Assembly: GCA_024278935.1 (NCBI GenBank)
Contig: JAJRSF010000062.1
Location: 1 to 64,000 of the forward strand
Reading direction: 5' to 3'
DNA from: Candidatus Zixiibacteriota bacterium
GTDB lineage: Bacteria > Zixibacteria > MSB-5A5 > GN15 > FEB-12
DNA: 64,000 bases
In this document: positions 54,636 to 64,000 of the stretch, piece after piece
Numbering within the stretch: position 1 is the first letter of the stretch
Layout: every line of letters starts with the position of its first letter
Position numbers and translations under genes: made by a program
The notes under the pieces: generated by a model
Seen by the model: the letters and a program-made list of their open reading frames with translations, nothing else
The model's database searches: none
What the model was told of the DNA's origin: nothing

Positions 54636-55417
54636 TGGCTAATAAACATAATGAACAAAACCGTGATGTTTGGAACGAAATTGTTGAACTGCATTACAAC
54701 CATCCCGATTATAAATTGAATGAATTCTTGGATGGTTGGAACTCTCTCAAACAGATTGAAAAAGATGCGCTCGGTGATGTAAGTGGGAAATCGCTCATGC
54801 ATCTCATGTGTCAGTTCGGGATGGACACTCTATCTTGGGCAAGGCTAGGTGCCGATGTTACCGGTGTTGATATCTCCGATAAATCTATCGAGTTCGCAGA
54901 TAAACTGAAACAAGCGGCAGGTATTCCCGAGGCACAGTTTATCCGTTCAGACATTTATGATTTGATTGGCAAGAGTGATAAAAAATTTGATATAATTTTT
55001 CAATCGCATGGTACCCATTGTTGGATTGAAGACCTCGACAAATGGGCAGAGGTCATTGCGCATTACCTGAAACCGGGCGGAACATTTTTTATCGTCGACG
55101 GACATGCTATTGCTGATCTCTTTTTATGGGACGATGAGTTCACTTATTTTCATAAAGGTCCTTACAAAGAATCAAACTGGAATGACTATTGTGACCGCTC
55201 TTACAAAGTTAAAGGCGAGTCGGTCGAGTGGATGCATAAGCTATCGGACTTTGTTAATGCGATGGTCAAAGCAGGTCTGACCGTTGTAGCTATGGACGAA
55301 TACAATCATAGCTATTACGACATCAAAGGTGACTGGGTTCAAAAAGGCGACTACTGGCATCCACCCGACGGCGCCACAAAATACCCTCTCATGTTCTCAA
55401 TGAAAGTGACAAAGTAG
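54635..55417 (+). CDS. SAM-dependent methyltransferase (class I)
   Basis: 260 residues from the ATG at 54635 (GAGGA upstream, TAATG overlap); an upstream start inside lptG is rejected. Motif I is atypical (GKSLMHLMCQFGMDTL), then ADVTGVDISDKSIEFADKL, FDIIFQSHGTHCWIEDLDKW and LKPGGTFFIVDGH. The substrate is unknown. Translational coupling to lptG suggests envelope-related work, but co-location may be chance. Confidence 0.85.
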   Translation: MANKHNEQNRDVWNEIVELHYNHPDYKLNEFLDGWNSLKQIEKDALGDVSGKSLMHLMCQFGMDTLSWARLGADVTGVDISDKSIEFADKLKQAAGIPEAQFIRSDIYDLIGKSDKKFDIIFQSHGTHCWIEDLDKWAEVIAHYLKPGGTFFIVDGHAIADLFLWDDEFTYFHKGPYKESNWNDYCDRSYKVKGESVEWMHKLSDFVNAMVKAGLTVVAMDEYNHSYYDIKGDWVQKGDYWHPPDGATKYPLMFSMKVTK

Positions 55418-55451
55418 CCTTAAGGCTGTTATATAAAATTATATTATATTC

Positions 55452-55515
55452 GTTGTAGTGGCGAACCTATGTGTTCGCCATAAACAGGGTAGACACTTAG
55501 GTCTACCCCTACAAC
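55452..55515. repeat. Modular palindromic element with 7-bp terminal repeats
   Basis: GTTGTAG (55452-55458) and CTACAAC (55509-55515) are perfect inverted ends. Inside are two hairpins, TGGCGAAC/GTTCGCCA (55459-55480) and GGGTAGAC/GTCTACCC (55487-55508). It is the most complete element of the family in this window. Confidence 0.75.
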
Positions 55516-55519
55516 AAGA

Positions 55520-55615
55520 GTTATCCACATCGTCAAACAACTTTTTCCTTGTAATTTTATCAAATTCATAACGTTACAGCAAAATGGGTTTGTTTTTCGA
55601 AATAGCGTTTTTTTG
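55520..55615. repeat. 96-bp intergenic repeat, copy 2
   Basis: Matches 37989-38084 over its full length, with the last 27 bases differing at one position. It follows the palindromic element after four bases. The remaining gap to 55868 shows nothing recognised. Confidence 0.75.
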
Positions 55616-55868
55616 CTTTTAGTAACTTTCACTTAAGATTTTAATTCATAATTGTATTTAACGAAACTTTCCTTTAGATTCATATAAAAGAGGACTAGTG
55701 TATCTTTTTGCGGTGGTTTTGTAGGGAATGTGAATGAAGTAATCTTTCGACTCTTATCAGTCATTGTGAACGACCGCAGGGAGAGTGGCAATGTCATCTT
55801 TAAGATTGACAACTTAGACTAATTTTCTGTTTATTCATTATAAATTAATTGTGACTTCTGGAGGTGTT

Positions 55869-56672
55869 ATGAGCAGTATTTCATTTGGAATTATGGTTTT
55901 TATCGTATTTGTTGTTTCATTTTACATTACTAGTTTTTTTGTGAACCAGAAAGAAAATAAAAAGAAATTTCAAGCCATTTCACTAATTATCTTTATTGTT
56001 CTGTTATTTTTTTCTAAAAGTGTAATTATGCCTAGTATTAATGCGTGGATGTTTCGGAGTAACCTAGAGGAAGAAATTGACAACATTCCATATATAATAA
56101 GTATTAAAAAATATGAACCTGAGATATACAATTTAATGATGCAAGAAATGCAGAATGAAGTTAAGAAAGGGAAAGTAGGTAATTCTTTTATAACAAAAAT
56201 TTCAGCAAAATACAGTATGGTAATATTTGAAAAAAAATTACCAGTTGCATCAGATGAGGCTGTTATAAATTTTATCAAAACGAATAACAAAATAATGAAT
56301 GAACTTAAATCTATAGATGTTAGATATTGTTACAACTATCTGTTATCTATTAATGTTTCAGACTCGATAATTAATTCGGTAACTTCCCAACTTAATTTGT
56401 TATCCGCCCTTAATGATGTTATTGTGTCTAGATCAGAAAACCCTCAAGAAATACCTCAGCTAGTTGAAATACAGATTTATTTAGATGATGTTTATAATTT
56501 ACTTTATCAAATATATGGTGATGATATTTCGATTCTTGAAGAGCCTTCAGATCCAAATATTGACAAAGAATTATATTGCACTATGATAATTGACTACTAT
56601 CGTTTGATTCTTGAGCTTGATTCCGTTGATGCTAGTAAATTAACTAGGTGGTTAATGAAAACAGAGGATTAA
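55869..56672 (+). CDS. Membrane-anchored protein of unknown function
   Basis: 267 residues from the ATG at 55869, which has GGAGG at a good distance; a start at 55851 precedes it. Two hydrophobic helices (about 5-22 and 33-52) are followed by a soluble helical domain rich in Ile, Asn and Ser. No family recognised. It stands alone among repeats and may be acquired. Confidence 0.55.
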   Translation: MSSISFGIMVFIVFVVSFYITSFFVNQKENKKKFQAISLIIFIVLLFFSKSVIMPSINAWMFRSNLEEEIDNIPYIISIKKYEPEIYNLMMQEMQNEVKKGKVGNSFITKISAKYSMVIFEKKLPVASDEAVINFIKTNNKIMNELKSIDVRYCYNYLLSINVSDSIINSVTSQLNLLSALNDVIVSRSENPQEIPQLVEIQIYLDDVYNLLYQIYGDDISILEEPSDPNIDKELYCTMIIDYYRLILELDSVDASKLTRWLMKTED

Positions 56673-56790
56673 TTTTTCTCTACAAATATTCTACTCAATA
56701 CATGTTGAATCCTGTAATTCTTTATTCTATGAACAACTTAATAATAAGAGTAAATTTATATGTTTCAAAATCACTACAAAATATATTAGC

Positions 56791-56813
56791 AAAAATGGCT
56801 TTAAGCCATTTTT
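56791..56813 (+). terminator. Intrinsic terminator
   Basis: AAAAATGGCTT, one T, AAGCCATTTTT: an 11-pair palindrome ending in T, 118 bases after the unknown membrane gene. Confidence 0.6.
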
Positions 56814-56904
56814 CAAGTCAAAGCCATTCCATTGTACTAATATGCTGTTGAGTTGGTTATAAAGAATTTAAGGCTAAAAAAAGGTTCTAAAAAAACTTTT
56901 TTAT

Positions 56905-56956
56905 ATGCGAAACGAACCCATTTTTCTTATAATTGCTTCCCCTCTAATAAGAGGGG
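56905..56956. repeat. Repeat fragment and hairpin in a long gap
   Basis: CGAAACGAACCCATTTTT is the reverse of the 96-bp repeat core and also resembles 39,205. CCCCTCT/AGAGGGG (56939-56956) forms a hairpin right after it. No gene is seen in 56,673-57,057. Confidence 0.4.
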
Positions 56957-57057
56957 ATTAAGGGGTGTGTAAACTTTGATTACTAATAAAATTAATACAG
57001 AAAAAGTATAAAAGTTTTATTTATTGCTCTTTTAATTCTGATTCAGTTTATTTATCT

Positions 57058-57546
57058 ATGATAATAATTATACGAGGTCCTTCGGGAGCAGGGAAATCTT
57101 CGGTTTGTCAAGCATTGGCAAAGATACACAAGCCGTCGATTGTTATTTCTCTCGATGAAATCCGACATTGGGTTTCAGGCTGGACATTTTCAAACGACGA
57201 AGCAGTACTCGCATTACAATCGGCAGCATCAACAGCACAGCTGTATCATGACCAAGGCTATACCGTTTTTATCGACCATGTGTTTTTGCACAGGTGGGAG
57301 TATGATAAATTTGTCAAAAATGTTAATATAGATGAATCGCAAATTAAATTTTTCAGATTAACAGCAGATTTGAATATTCTCATAGAGCGAGACAACGGTC
57401 TACCTGATAATCTGAAAATGGGAAAACGGGTCGAGACATTATACGAAGAGTTCCAAAGTTCTGATGAAGACAGAGGCATAACGATTGACACAACTACTAT
57501 GTCTGTAGATGAAGTAGTTGACAAGATATGTACTGAATACTTGTAG
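57058..57546 (+). CDS. P-loop kinase, chloramphenicol-phosphotransferase-like
   Basis: 162 residues. Walker A GPSGAGKSSVCQAL (7-20), then ISLDEIRHWVSG, a VFIDHVFLHRWEYD catalytic-type strand and FRLTADLNILIERDNG. It resembles CPT/AAA_33 small-molecule kinases. The stop TAG (57544-57546) lies within TTGTAGGG, the left end of a palindromic element, exactly as in the P-loop gene at 45464. Confidence 0.7.
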   Translation: MIIIIRGPSGAGKSSVCQALAKIHKPSIVISLDEIRHWVSGWTFSNDEAVLALQSAASTAQLYHDQGYTVFIDHVFLHRWEYDKFVKNVNIDESQIKFFRLTADLNILIERDNGLPDNLKMGKRVETLYEEFQSSDEDRGITIDTTTMSVDEVVDKICTEYL

Positions 57547-57632
57547 GGCAGAACCACTAAAGGGTTCTGCCATTATTCCAATTTTGTTTAGTTGTAATAG
57601 AATGAAATTTTAAACGCACCCCAAGGGGTGCG
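57541..57632. repeat. Palindromic element and second hairpin after the P-loop kinase
   Basis: TTGTAGGG, then GGCAGAACC (57547-57555) pairing with GGTTCTGCC (57563-57571); the loop ACTAAAG is shared with the element at 46181. A further CGCACCCC/GGGGTGCG hairpin is at 57615-57632, related to that at 38954. Confidence 0.7.
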
Positions 57633-57673
57633 CCACCCGATTACGATGATTGTTAATATAGAAAAGAGAACGT

Positions 57674-58165
57674 ATGGATTTTAAACATGCCGTAAAAAAT
57701 CAATACCAAGCATCACTTGATATGCTTGGACAAGCAATCGAAAAATGTCCCGATGCTATGTGGAACGACCAAACATACACAAACAAATTTTGGCAACTTG
57801 CCTTTCACACCCTTTACTTTGTTGATTTGTATACTCAAGGAACGGATAAAAATTTTGTCGCGTGGGAGAAACATAAAGATGGTTTCGAGTTCCTCGACCG
57901 TCTTCCTGAACAAGCCCCTATCCCAATTGACGATGCGTACAGTAAGGCTGAAATTTTAGAGTATTATAATCATATTCTAAAAAATATCGAGGCTCGTATT
58001 GATGCAACTGATATGGAAGTCATTTCTGAAGTAAGCTGGATACCATTTACGTCGTTTGAGTTGCAGCTGCATAATATCAAACATATCCATCATCATGTTG
58101 GTATGATGTTTGACCGTCTTCGCAATAGCGATATCGATGTCGAATGGAAAAGACGCGAAGAGTAG
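57674..58165 (+). CDS. DinB-family protein
   Basis: 163 residues, the usual size of the four-helix DinB fold. Metal-ligand His candidates are in LAFHTLYFVDLY (about 45) and HNIKHIHHHVGMMFDRL (about 134-144). DinB-type enzymes are metal-dependent, often thiol transferases; the substrate here is unknown. It is followed after 27 bases by the Imm40-like gene. Confidence 0.78.
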   Translation: MDFKHAVKNQYQASLDMLGQAIEKCPDAMWNDQTYTNKFWQLAFHTLYFVDLYTQGTDKNFVAWEKHKDGFEFLDRLPEQAPIPIDDAYSKAEILEYYNHILKNIEARIDATDMEVISEVSWIPFTSFELQLHNIKHIHHHVGMMFDRLRNSDIDVEWKRREE

Positions 58166-58192
58166 GTAAAGAATAATGAACAAGAGGTCAGT

Positions 58193-58570
58193 ATGAATCA
58201 AGTATCTGCTTACATGGATTTAATTAGAGTAAAAGGGATGTCTTTATCAGTAATAAACCCAGGGAGTGAAGAGGTTGCATTATCTATTGATGATGCTTTA
58301 AAAGCTGTAAAACTACTTGAAGGAACAGGTTTATATATCTATGGTGGAGATATTATGACAATAGGGGATAAGGGACTAGCATATGCAAATGTCGATTGGG
58401 GTTCTGAATATCATTCTCTTGATTGGTTCTATGAGCCAGTAAAAGATAAAACAAGAATTGAGAATGCTACTTTGAGTTATAATGCTGCGAGAGTAGCTAT
58501 TGATAAAGCATCAAAAGTTGCAAGTAGTTTAGAAAAAGAGTGTCTTATTGTTTTGGTTGTCTTTGGTTAA
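58193..58570 (+). CDS. Imm40-like immunity protein, orphan
   Basis: 125 residues. ALSIDDALKAVKLLEGTGLYIYGGDIM and YANVDWGSEY follow the Imm40 pattern (helix, ILGGDVY-like strand, then an Asp-Trp-containing turn), and SYNAARVAIDKA is the closing helix. AGAGG lies before the ATG. Such proteins protect against contact-dependent or polymorphic toxins; no toxin gene is adjacent. Confidence 0.55.
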   Translation: MNQVSAYMDLIRVKGMSLSVINPGSEEVALSIDDALKAVKLLEGTGLYIYGGDIMTIGDKGLAYANVDWGSEYHSLDWFYEPVKDKTRIENATLSYNAARVAIDKASKVASSLEKECLIVLVVFG

Positions 58571-58626
58571 GACTTATAATTCTGAATGCCAATAGATAAA
58601 CTAAATCTGATAAATAATATAAAAAA

Positions 58627-58656
58627 GGCAGGTCTCAAAAGCGAGACCTGCCCTAC
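58627..58656. repeat. Palindromic element, sister of 46124
   Basis: GGCAGGTCTC (58627-58636), AAAAGC, GAGACCTGCC (58643-58652), then CTAC. The stem and loop equal those at 46124-46147. Confidence 0.7.
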
Positions 58657-58689
58657 AAATATTATAACTACTTGACGTATTTCGTCAGG

Positions 58690-58710
58690 AAAAAAATAGG
58701 CTTCAGCCTA
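58690..58710 (-). terminator. Terminator of the metK-ahcY operon
   Basis: Minus-strand TAGGCT/AGCCTA hairpin followed by seven T, 17 bases after the ahcY stop. A CAGCC...GGCTG hairpin lies just before it. Confidence 0.65.
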
Positions 58711-58726
58711 AAACAGCCTGTGGCTG

Positions 58727-59989
<1,263 letters not shown>

Positions 59990-61150
59990 TTACGCATCCT
60001 TTGCAAGTATTTTTGCTTTGTTCGTTTGTTCCCATGAGAACTCTTTTTCAGTCCGACCAAAATGACCATAGGCGGCAGTTTTACCGTAGATAGGTTTCAG
60101 CAGGTTGAGAGATTTTATAATTCCTCTTGGGGTCATATCAAAATGTTTGTTTATCAGTTGTACAATTCTTTTTTCAGAGACTTGATGAGTCTTGTCGGTG
60201 AAAACCATAAGTGAAACCGGTTTTGCAACACCGATAGCGTAAGCAAGTTGGATTGTACATTTTTCAGCAAGCCCCGATGCGACCACATTTTTAGCAATGA
60301 AGCGAGCCATGTAGCATGCTGAACGATCGACTTTTGTAGGATCTTTCCCTGAGAATGCACCACCTCCGTGCGACGCCATGCCGCCGTAGGTGTCGACAAT
60401 AATTTTACGTCCGGTCATACCTGTGTCAGACTGAGGACCACCGATAACAAATTTACCGGTTGGGTTTACTAAGAACTTTGTTTTTTTATCAAGAAGTCTT
60501 TTTGGAATAATCGGTAAAATTACAGTTTTAATAATTTCATCAATTGATTTTTTTGTAATCTTTTTTCCGGTACGATCTAATATCTCTTCGGTATGCTGCG
60601 ATGAAATCACAACTGTGTCAACACGGTATGGTTGCCCATCTTTGTATTCAACAGTAACCTGAGATTTTCCATCAGGTCCAAGATATTTGAGCTTACCTGA
60701 TTTGCGAACTTTAGCAAGCTGACGAGCCAGTTTGTGAGCCAGCATAATCGGCAACGGCATAAGTTCTTTTGTTTCTTTACACGCATAACCGGTCATAAGA
60801 CCCTGGTCACCGGCGCCACCTGTGTTGACACCTTGGGCAATATCAGGTGACTGCATGCCGATAGCATTTAAGATTGCACAAGTGTCATAGGCGAATCCGT
60901 ATTTGCTGTCGGTGTAACCGATATCTTTGACAACTTTGCGAACTACGCCTTGTACGTCGACATAGCCTTTTGTCGTAATCTCACCGCCGACAATAATGAG
61001 TCCGGCAGTAACAAATGTTTCGCAGGCGACTCTTCCTTTTTTATCCTGTTTTAATATCGCATCTAAAACAGCATCGGAAACTTGATCGCAGAGTTTATCG
61101 GGATGACCTTCGGTCACCGACTCTGATGTAAATAAAAAGTTATTAGCCAT
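59990..61150 (-). CDS. metK: S-adenosylmethionine synthetase
   Basis: 386 residues, full length. [61 protein letters not shown] and [19 protein letters not shown] are the ATP, phosphate-binding and catalytic motifs. GGAG lies 7 bases before the ATG. It is first in the metK-ahcY operon. I see no SAM riboswitch upstream. Confidence 0.97.
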   Translation of the reverse strand: MANNFLFTSESVTEGHPDKLCDQVSDAVLDAILKQDKKGRVACETFVTAGLIIVGGEITTKGYVDVQGVVRKVVKDIGYTDSKYGFAYDTCAILNAIGMQSPDIAQGVNTGGAGDQGLMTGYACKETKELMPLPIMLAHKLARQLAKVRKSGKLKYLGPDGKSQVTVEYKDGQPYRVDTVVISSQHTEEILDRTGKKITKKSIDEIIKTVILPIIPKRLLDKKTKFLVNPTGKFVIGGPQSDTGMTGRKIIVDTYGGMASHGGGAFSGKDPTKVDRSACYMARFIAKNVVASGLAEKCTIQLAYAIGVAKPVSLMVFTDKTHQVSEKRIVQLINKHFDMTPRGIIKSLNLLKPIYGKTAAYGHFGRTEKEFSWEQTNKAKILAKDA

Positions 61151-61558
61151 CTATAATCTCCATTTAATTTTATATCTATTCTTACAGCTATATAACGCAG
61201 TTTTTTCACAAAATAACAACTTAAATTATTTGATTTTTCTGTGATAATTATTAATAGCTTACAGCTGTTTTTACTGTTCTTGTTCAGAAAAAAGTATAGG
61301 AGGGAAGTGTTCCGATTCTATAAAATATATATAGAGGAAATCTTGGCGTCTTGACATCATATCATTTGGTAGGTCGGACATTCTTGTCCAACCAATAGAA
61401 TTTGGTTTTATCAAAAAGATTGTATAGACAGGGTATTGCCTAAGAATGTAAGTAGATAACTAAATTTCAATAGTTGATTATTTGTAAGATTTAATAGGAA
61501 ATTATAGTTTATAATAAGACAGGCATTGCCTGAGACAGGGGTCAATCTGAGCCAGGTA
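61151..61558. other. Long gap upstream of metK with palindromic element
   Basis: It holds the metK leader, a palindrome TTGGTAGGTCGGACA...TGTCCAACCAA at 61366-61394 (same GTAGGTCGG family), and AGGCATTGCCT at about 61530. TATAGACAGGGTATTGCC and AAGACAGGCATTGCC are near copies of each other. No gene, rRNA, tRNA or known riboswitch recognised. Confidence 0.5.
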
Positions 61559-62188
61559 TCAACCTGTGAATGAGCCGATCCAGTCATTGATTAAAAACTG
61601 AACCCTACCAATCAGAAGTGACACACGACCCATCACGGTATAACCAAAATGAGAACCAAAGGCAATCATAATAAACCAGATACCAACTTTGGCGGTGACA
61701 CCTAAAGCTCCTGTATGTTCGTGTGAGAAGTAGAAATATATAAGAGTTGAAATAACCCCGACAACAATTATTATCGCAAGAATCGTCGCACCAAAGCCAT
61801 CACCATTAGCAAGCGAAAGCATCGTGCTTTGTATCTGTGGTAAGACCAATCCGTGAAGTTGTGATACAATAAAAATACCTGCGGTGATACCCATAACAAA
61901 TGCGAGTGAGATACGTGATATCCATGAATATTTTTGAGAGAAGCGAGTGAACATTAAGAAGCCTAATATACCGGGTATAATAAGCCACCATCTTCCGTTC
62001 ATCATAGGATCCCAGAGAGATTGTAAAATCACCGCATCCCAAATCAAGCCTACTTGATAGCCAACAGTCAGTCCGGCAAATATATGTTCAGCAACTCGGT
62101 AGAACGGATTGTCTTTGTACATAAATGAGAACAAGGCAAGCGTCACAAAGGCCATTAACCAAAGTTGAAAAATTTCTATTCCGCTCAT
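61559..62188 (-). CDS. Membrane protein of the DUF6754-linked operon
   Basis: 209 residues, six hydrophobic helices (IFQLWLMAFVTLALFSFMY; FAGLTVGYQVGLIW; WLIIPGILGFLMF; SLAFVMGITAGIFIVS; and two more). No family recognised. It is last in the operon and its ATG overlaps the preceding stop (ATGA). Confidence 0.65.
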   Translation of the reverse strand: MSGIEIFQLWLMAFVTLALFSFMYKDNPFYRVAEHIFAGLTVGYQVGLIWDAVILQSLWDPMMNGRWWLIIPGILGFLMFTRFSQKYSWISRISLAFVMGITAGIFIVSQLHGLVLPQIQSTMLSLANGDGFGATILAIIIVVGVISTLIYFYFSHEHTGALGVTAKVGIWFIMIAFGSHFGYTVMGRVSLLIGRVQFLINDWIGSFTG

Positions 62189-62766
62189 GCGACACCCTTC
62201 GGTTTTCTGCGTCCAATAAAGAAACTGATGTTTCCAAGCAGGACTAAAAAGATTATAAGCAGATGCACTAGTGATTGGGCAGACATGCCTTTTACGGCAG
62301 CATCTTTATGACCAACTAAAATTTCATATTCCGCGGCACCTTTCATTCCACCAAGCAATCCTTTGAATTGTCCCGATGCTACGAAGGCGTAATACTTAGG
62401 AGCTCCAACTGCTGTGGTACCACAAACCATAGGGACACCAAATTGTGCGTTTACAATAGAGACCCAATAATCAGCGGTGGCATTGTCGGCAACCTCAAAG
62501 AGGAATGAAATCGAATCATAGTTTGGAGTCTGTTGCATCAGAGGTAATTCTGATAAAAGAGTTCCAGAATTATCAGTTGGGAAAATATCAGAAATCGCTT
62601 GTCCCATGCCCGACATAACGGCGACATAGTTTGCTTTATATCCTAAATTTACAAAATCAACGCCATACACTTTATCATATTTTTCTGCCATCATACGGGT
62701 AATTGTTTCAGCCATCGATGGTCCGCCGAGCGGAATATTTGAAAGAGTCACGACTTTTATATCTTT
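62185..62766 (-). pseudogene. Second part of a two-helix-anchored Rossmann-like protein, shifted frame
   Basis: The frame reads KDIKVVTLSNIPLGGPSMAE, then YGVDFVNLGYKANYVAVMSG, VCGTTAVGAPKYYAFVASGQ, and a C-terminal helix LLIIFLVLLGNISFFIG. The ATG at 62751 is probably internal. Joined to the upstream part by one extra base it gives about 277 residues. Confidence 0.65.
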
Positions 62767-63017
62767 ACTAAAAATTGGTGCAGGGCTGCGATTGCCATCG
62801 GTTCACATTCGGCAATTGTAGATGGGTAGTAGTCAAAGACAAGCATGACAGTTGAACCATCTTCAAGCTCATCAATAGTATCATAGACAGCTTGTGCGTG
62901 TGGGGTGATTGAAATCGGTAATGACATCGGGAATAAAAACGGTATAATAACCGTAATAGCAACCATCAGATAAATCCATCTGCGATCCATCTTTTCCATT
63001 TTTTGCCAAATATTCAT
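62757..63017 (-). CDS. First part of a two-helix-anchored Rossmann-like protein, before a frameshift
   Basis: 86 residues: an N-terminal anchor (WIYLMVAITVIIPFLFPM), then a periplasmic strand-helix start DGSTVMLVFDYYPSTIAECEPMAIAALHQ. The frame stops after FLVKI; adding one base near 62,770 gives ALHQIFSKDIKVV and joins the next piece. I do not recognise the family. Confidence 0.65.
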   Translation of the reverse strand: MNIWQKMEKMDRRWIYLMVAITVIIPFLFPMSLPISITPHAQAVYDTIDELEDGSTVMLVFDYYPSTIAECEPMAIAALHQFLVKI

Positions 63018-63020
63018 TTG

Positions 63021-63683
63021 TTACCCTTTCCCCATATATGTGCGTTCAATACCTAGAATAATACGAAGCGACATCGATGCTGCCCCGAGAGCGGCGCCGA
63101 TAATAATACCACGCTGGACAGCCATGTTTATACCGCCCATAATATATGTTTCTAAGAAATAAGGAATATCAATCCAAGGAACTAAATTTAAAATCCATTC
63201 ACCCATCGGAACACGCCACAGCATCACAAAAGTTGCGGTTATCAATAGAAGCGTCGCTTCCGCAGATCTGGCACGGAATGCACGATATGCAGCCGATGCG
63301 ATATAAAAAGCGAGAGTGGCAAACATCGTTGCCATCATAGGTGACATAAGATATTGGAACAACCAGTCATAGACCGAGCCATCGTTTCGTCCGAAATACG
63401 AAGACCATTCAGGAGATAAACCCGACGGGATCGCCATTGTAAAAATAGCTATCAGAGTAAGGATTTTATATTTCCATCCCTCTTTTTTTCGTTTGACGGC
63501 TACCCAGTTAACTTTTGTGATAGAAACTACACCAAGTAAAAGTGTGAATCCACCAACAATAGTCAGCCAAATTTTGAGTTCCTGTCCTAATAGTCCGAGC
63601 CAGTTTTGATCATCAAAGAAAAACGATACAACTAAAATCAGACCGGATAGGAAGGCAACTAATACAGGTAGGGTTGTTTTCAT
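63021..63683 (-). CDS. Membrane protein of the DUF6754-linked operon
   Basis: 220 residues with about five helices (TLPVLVAFLSGLILVVSFFF; IWLTIVGGFTLLLGVVSI; ILTLIAIFTMAIPSGL; MMATMFATLAFYIASAA; ATLLLITATFVMLW). The C-terminal amphipathic part has MGGINMAVQRGIIIGAALGA. Gaps to its neighbours are three and 23 bases. No function known. Confidence 0.65.
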   Translation of the reverse strand: MKTTLPVLVAFLSGLILVVSFFFDDQNWLGLLGQELKIWLTIVGGFTLLLGVVSITKVNWVAVKRKKEGWKYKILTLIAIFTMAIPSGLSPEWSSYFGRNDGSVYDWLFQYLMSPMMATMFATLAFYIASAAYRAFRARSAEATLLLITATFVMLWRVPMGEWILNLVPWIDIPYFLETYIMGGINMAVQRGIIIGAALGAASMSLRIILGIERTYMGKG

Positions 63684-63706
63684 TTATTTAAAAACTCCAA
63701 TAAGTT

Positions 63707-64000
63707 CTATACAGCGGTGAATAGAGATTTAAAAAATTCACCATATCCAAAGGATGTTAACAAAACACCCAAAATAATACAAACGATAAGCAGGACTTTC
63801 ACAAAATCCTGACCTTTTAAACCACCAAGCATCACAGGTTCGTGAGATAAATAAGCCGATGCGGCGTATAATTCTTCACCCATCAATGTGTAATCACAGG
63901 CGGCGATAAAAAATGGAAGCTGTTCCGGGCGAGCAGTACCGGCAATCTGAATCGAACCGGCGGCGTTACCTGTTTCAGCCAAAAGAAGCGATTCAGCAAA
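63707..64000 (-). CDS. DUF6754-like membrane protein, 3' end only
   Basis: The frame is open to the right edge, so the start lies beyond the window; a TTG at 63982 is internal. The visible 97 residues include LLLAETGNAAGSIQIAGTAR, FFIAACDYTLMGEELYAASA, YLSHEPVMLGGLKGQD and a last helix VLLIVCIILGVLLTSFGYG. The LMGEELYAASAYLS segment is the DUF6754 feature I recall. It is upstream in the operon. Confidence 0.6.
   Translation of the reverse strand, partial: FAESLLLAETGNAAGSIQIAGTARPEQLPFFIAACDYTLMGEELYAASAYLSHEPVMLGGLKGQDFVKVLLIVCIILGVLLTSFGYGEFFKSLFTAV

Noticed and set aside
61151-61300. SAM riboswitch upstream of metK
   Set aside because: I could not find the conserved SAM-I or SAM-II core sequences or helices on the minus strand.

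Overview
The window is AT-rich DNA (by eye well under 45% GC) from a Gram-negative, probably uncultivated bacterium. Evidence for a double membrane includes LptF/LptG, a tripartite RND-TolC pump, outer-membrane barrel-like proteins, many lipoproteins and periplasmic multihaem c-type cytochromes. The mix of doubled-CXXCH cytochromes, MMPL/LolA-like/porin cassettes, TolB-TPR serine/threonine kinases and a DUF6754-like membrane operon resembles low-GC relatives of the FCB supergroup (Zixibacteria-like lineages). That placement is an inference and no marker gene in the window decides it. I see no rRNA, tRNA, CRISPR array or complete insertion sequence. Recognisable promoters are classical TTGACA/TATATT types with 16-17 bp spacing, not the Bacteroidota type.

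Layout. 1-12.6 kb: a sensor kinase with a repeat-built coiled coil, a 1,892-residue secreted Ig-like/multihaem protein, and two paralogous serine/threonine kinases behind near-identical promoters. 12.7-20.8 kb: a DUF4405-type membrane protein, then a MarR-RND adaptor-RND pump-TolC-MutY operon behind a palindromic operator. 20.8-26.9 kb: orphan citrate lyase alpha, MsrB, acetyltransferase, BFD-like ferredoxin, radical SAM protein, stand-alone homocysteine-binding MetH domain, small proteins. 26.9-33.4 kb: mostly minus-strand genes (DUF1579, GDPD, PAP2, PfkB, YigZ, DprA, EamA) and a TPR lipoprotein. 33.4-39 kb: lipoproteins, an ArsR regulator with operators and a Cys-rich target gene, a haem-binding protein, MurQ, a HEPN-like orphan. 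39.4-45.1 kb: an ECF sigma/anti-sigma pair heading a cassette of MMPL exporter, LolA-like protein, beta-barrel and DUF2892. 45.4-52 kb: a P-loop kinase, a bd-like oxidase subunit fused to a dihaem cytochrome c plus its membrane partner, a surface-repeat protein, FetAB and a YhaM-like nuclease. 52-55.4 kb: LptF, LptG, methyltransferase. 55.4-58.7 kb: an accessory island with repeats, an unknown membrane protein, a second P-loop kinase, DinB and an Imm40-like orphan. 58.7-61.2 kb: ahcY-metK. 61.5 kb to the end: an uncharacterised membrane-protein operon cut by the window edge.

Two features cut across the window. First, at least nine genes are broken: four in-frame stop codons, each explainable as one C-to-T or G-to-A transition, plus about seven single-base frameshifts, several in A/T runs. 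Either the assembly carries errors or this population is losing genes. Second, intergenic gaps hold modular GTAGGG/CCCTAC palindromic elements, a 96-bp repeat and GC-rich hairpins. Two of these elements supply the stop codon of the gene they abut.

Functional links: ahcY, metK and the MetH domain belong to the S-adenosylmethionine cycle. The multihaem protein, the haem-binding protein, the bd-like/dihaem complex and the DUF4405 protein point to respiratory or extracellular electron transfer. The sigma/anti-sigma-MMPL cassette and the MarR-RND operon are two separately regulated export systems.
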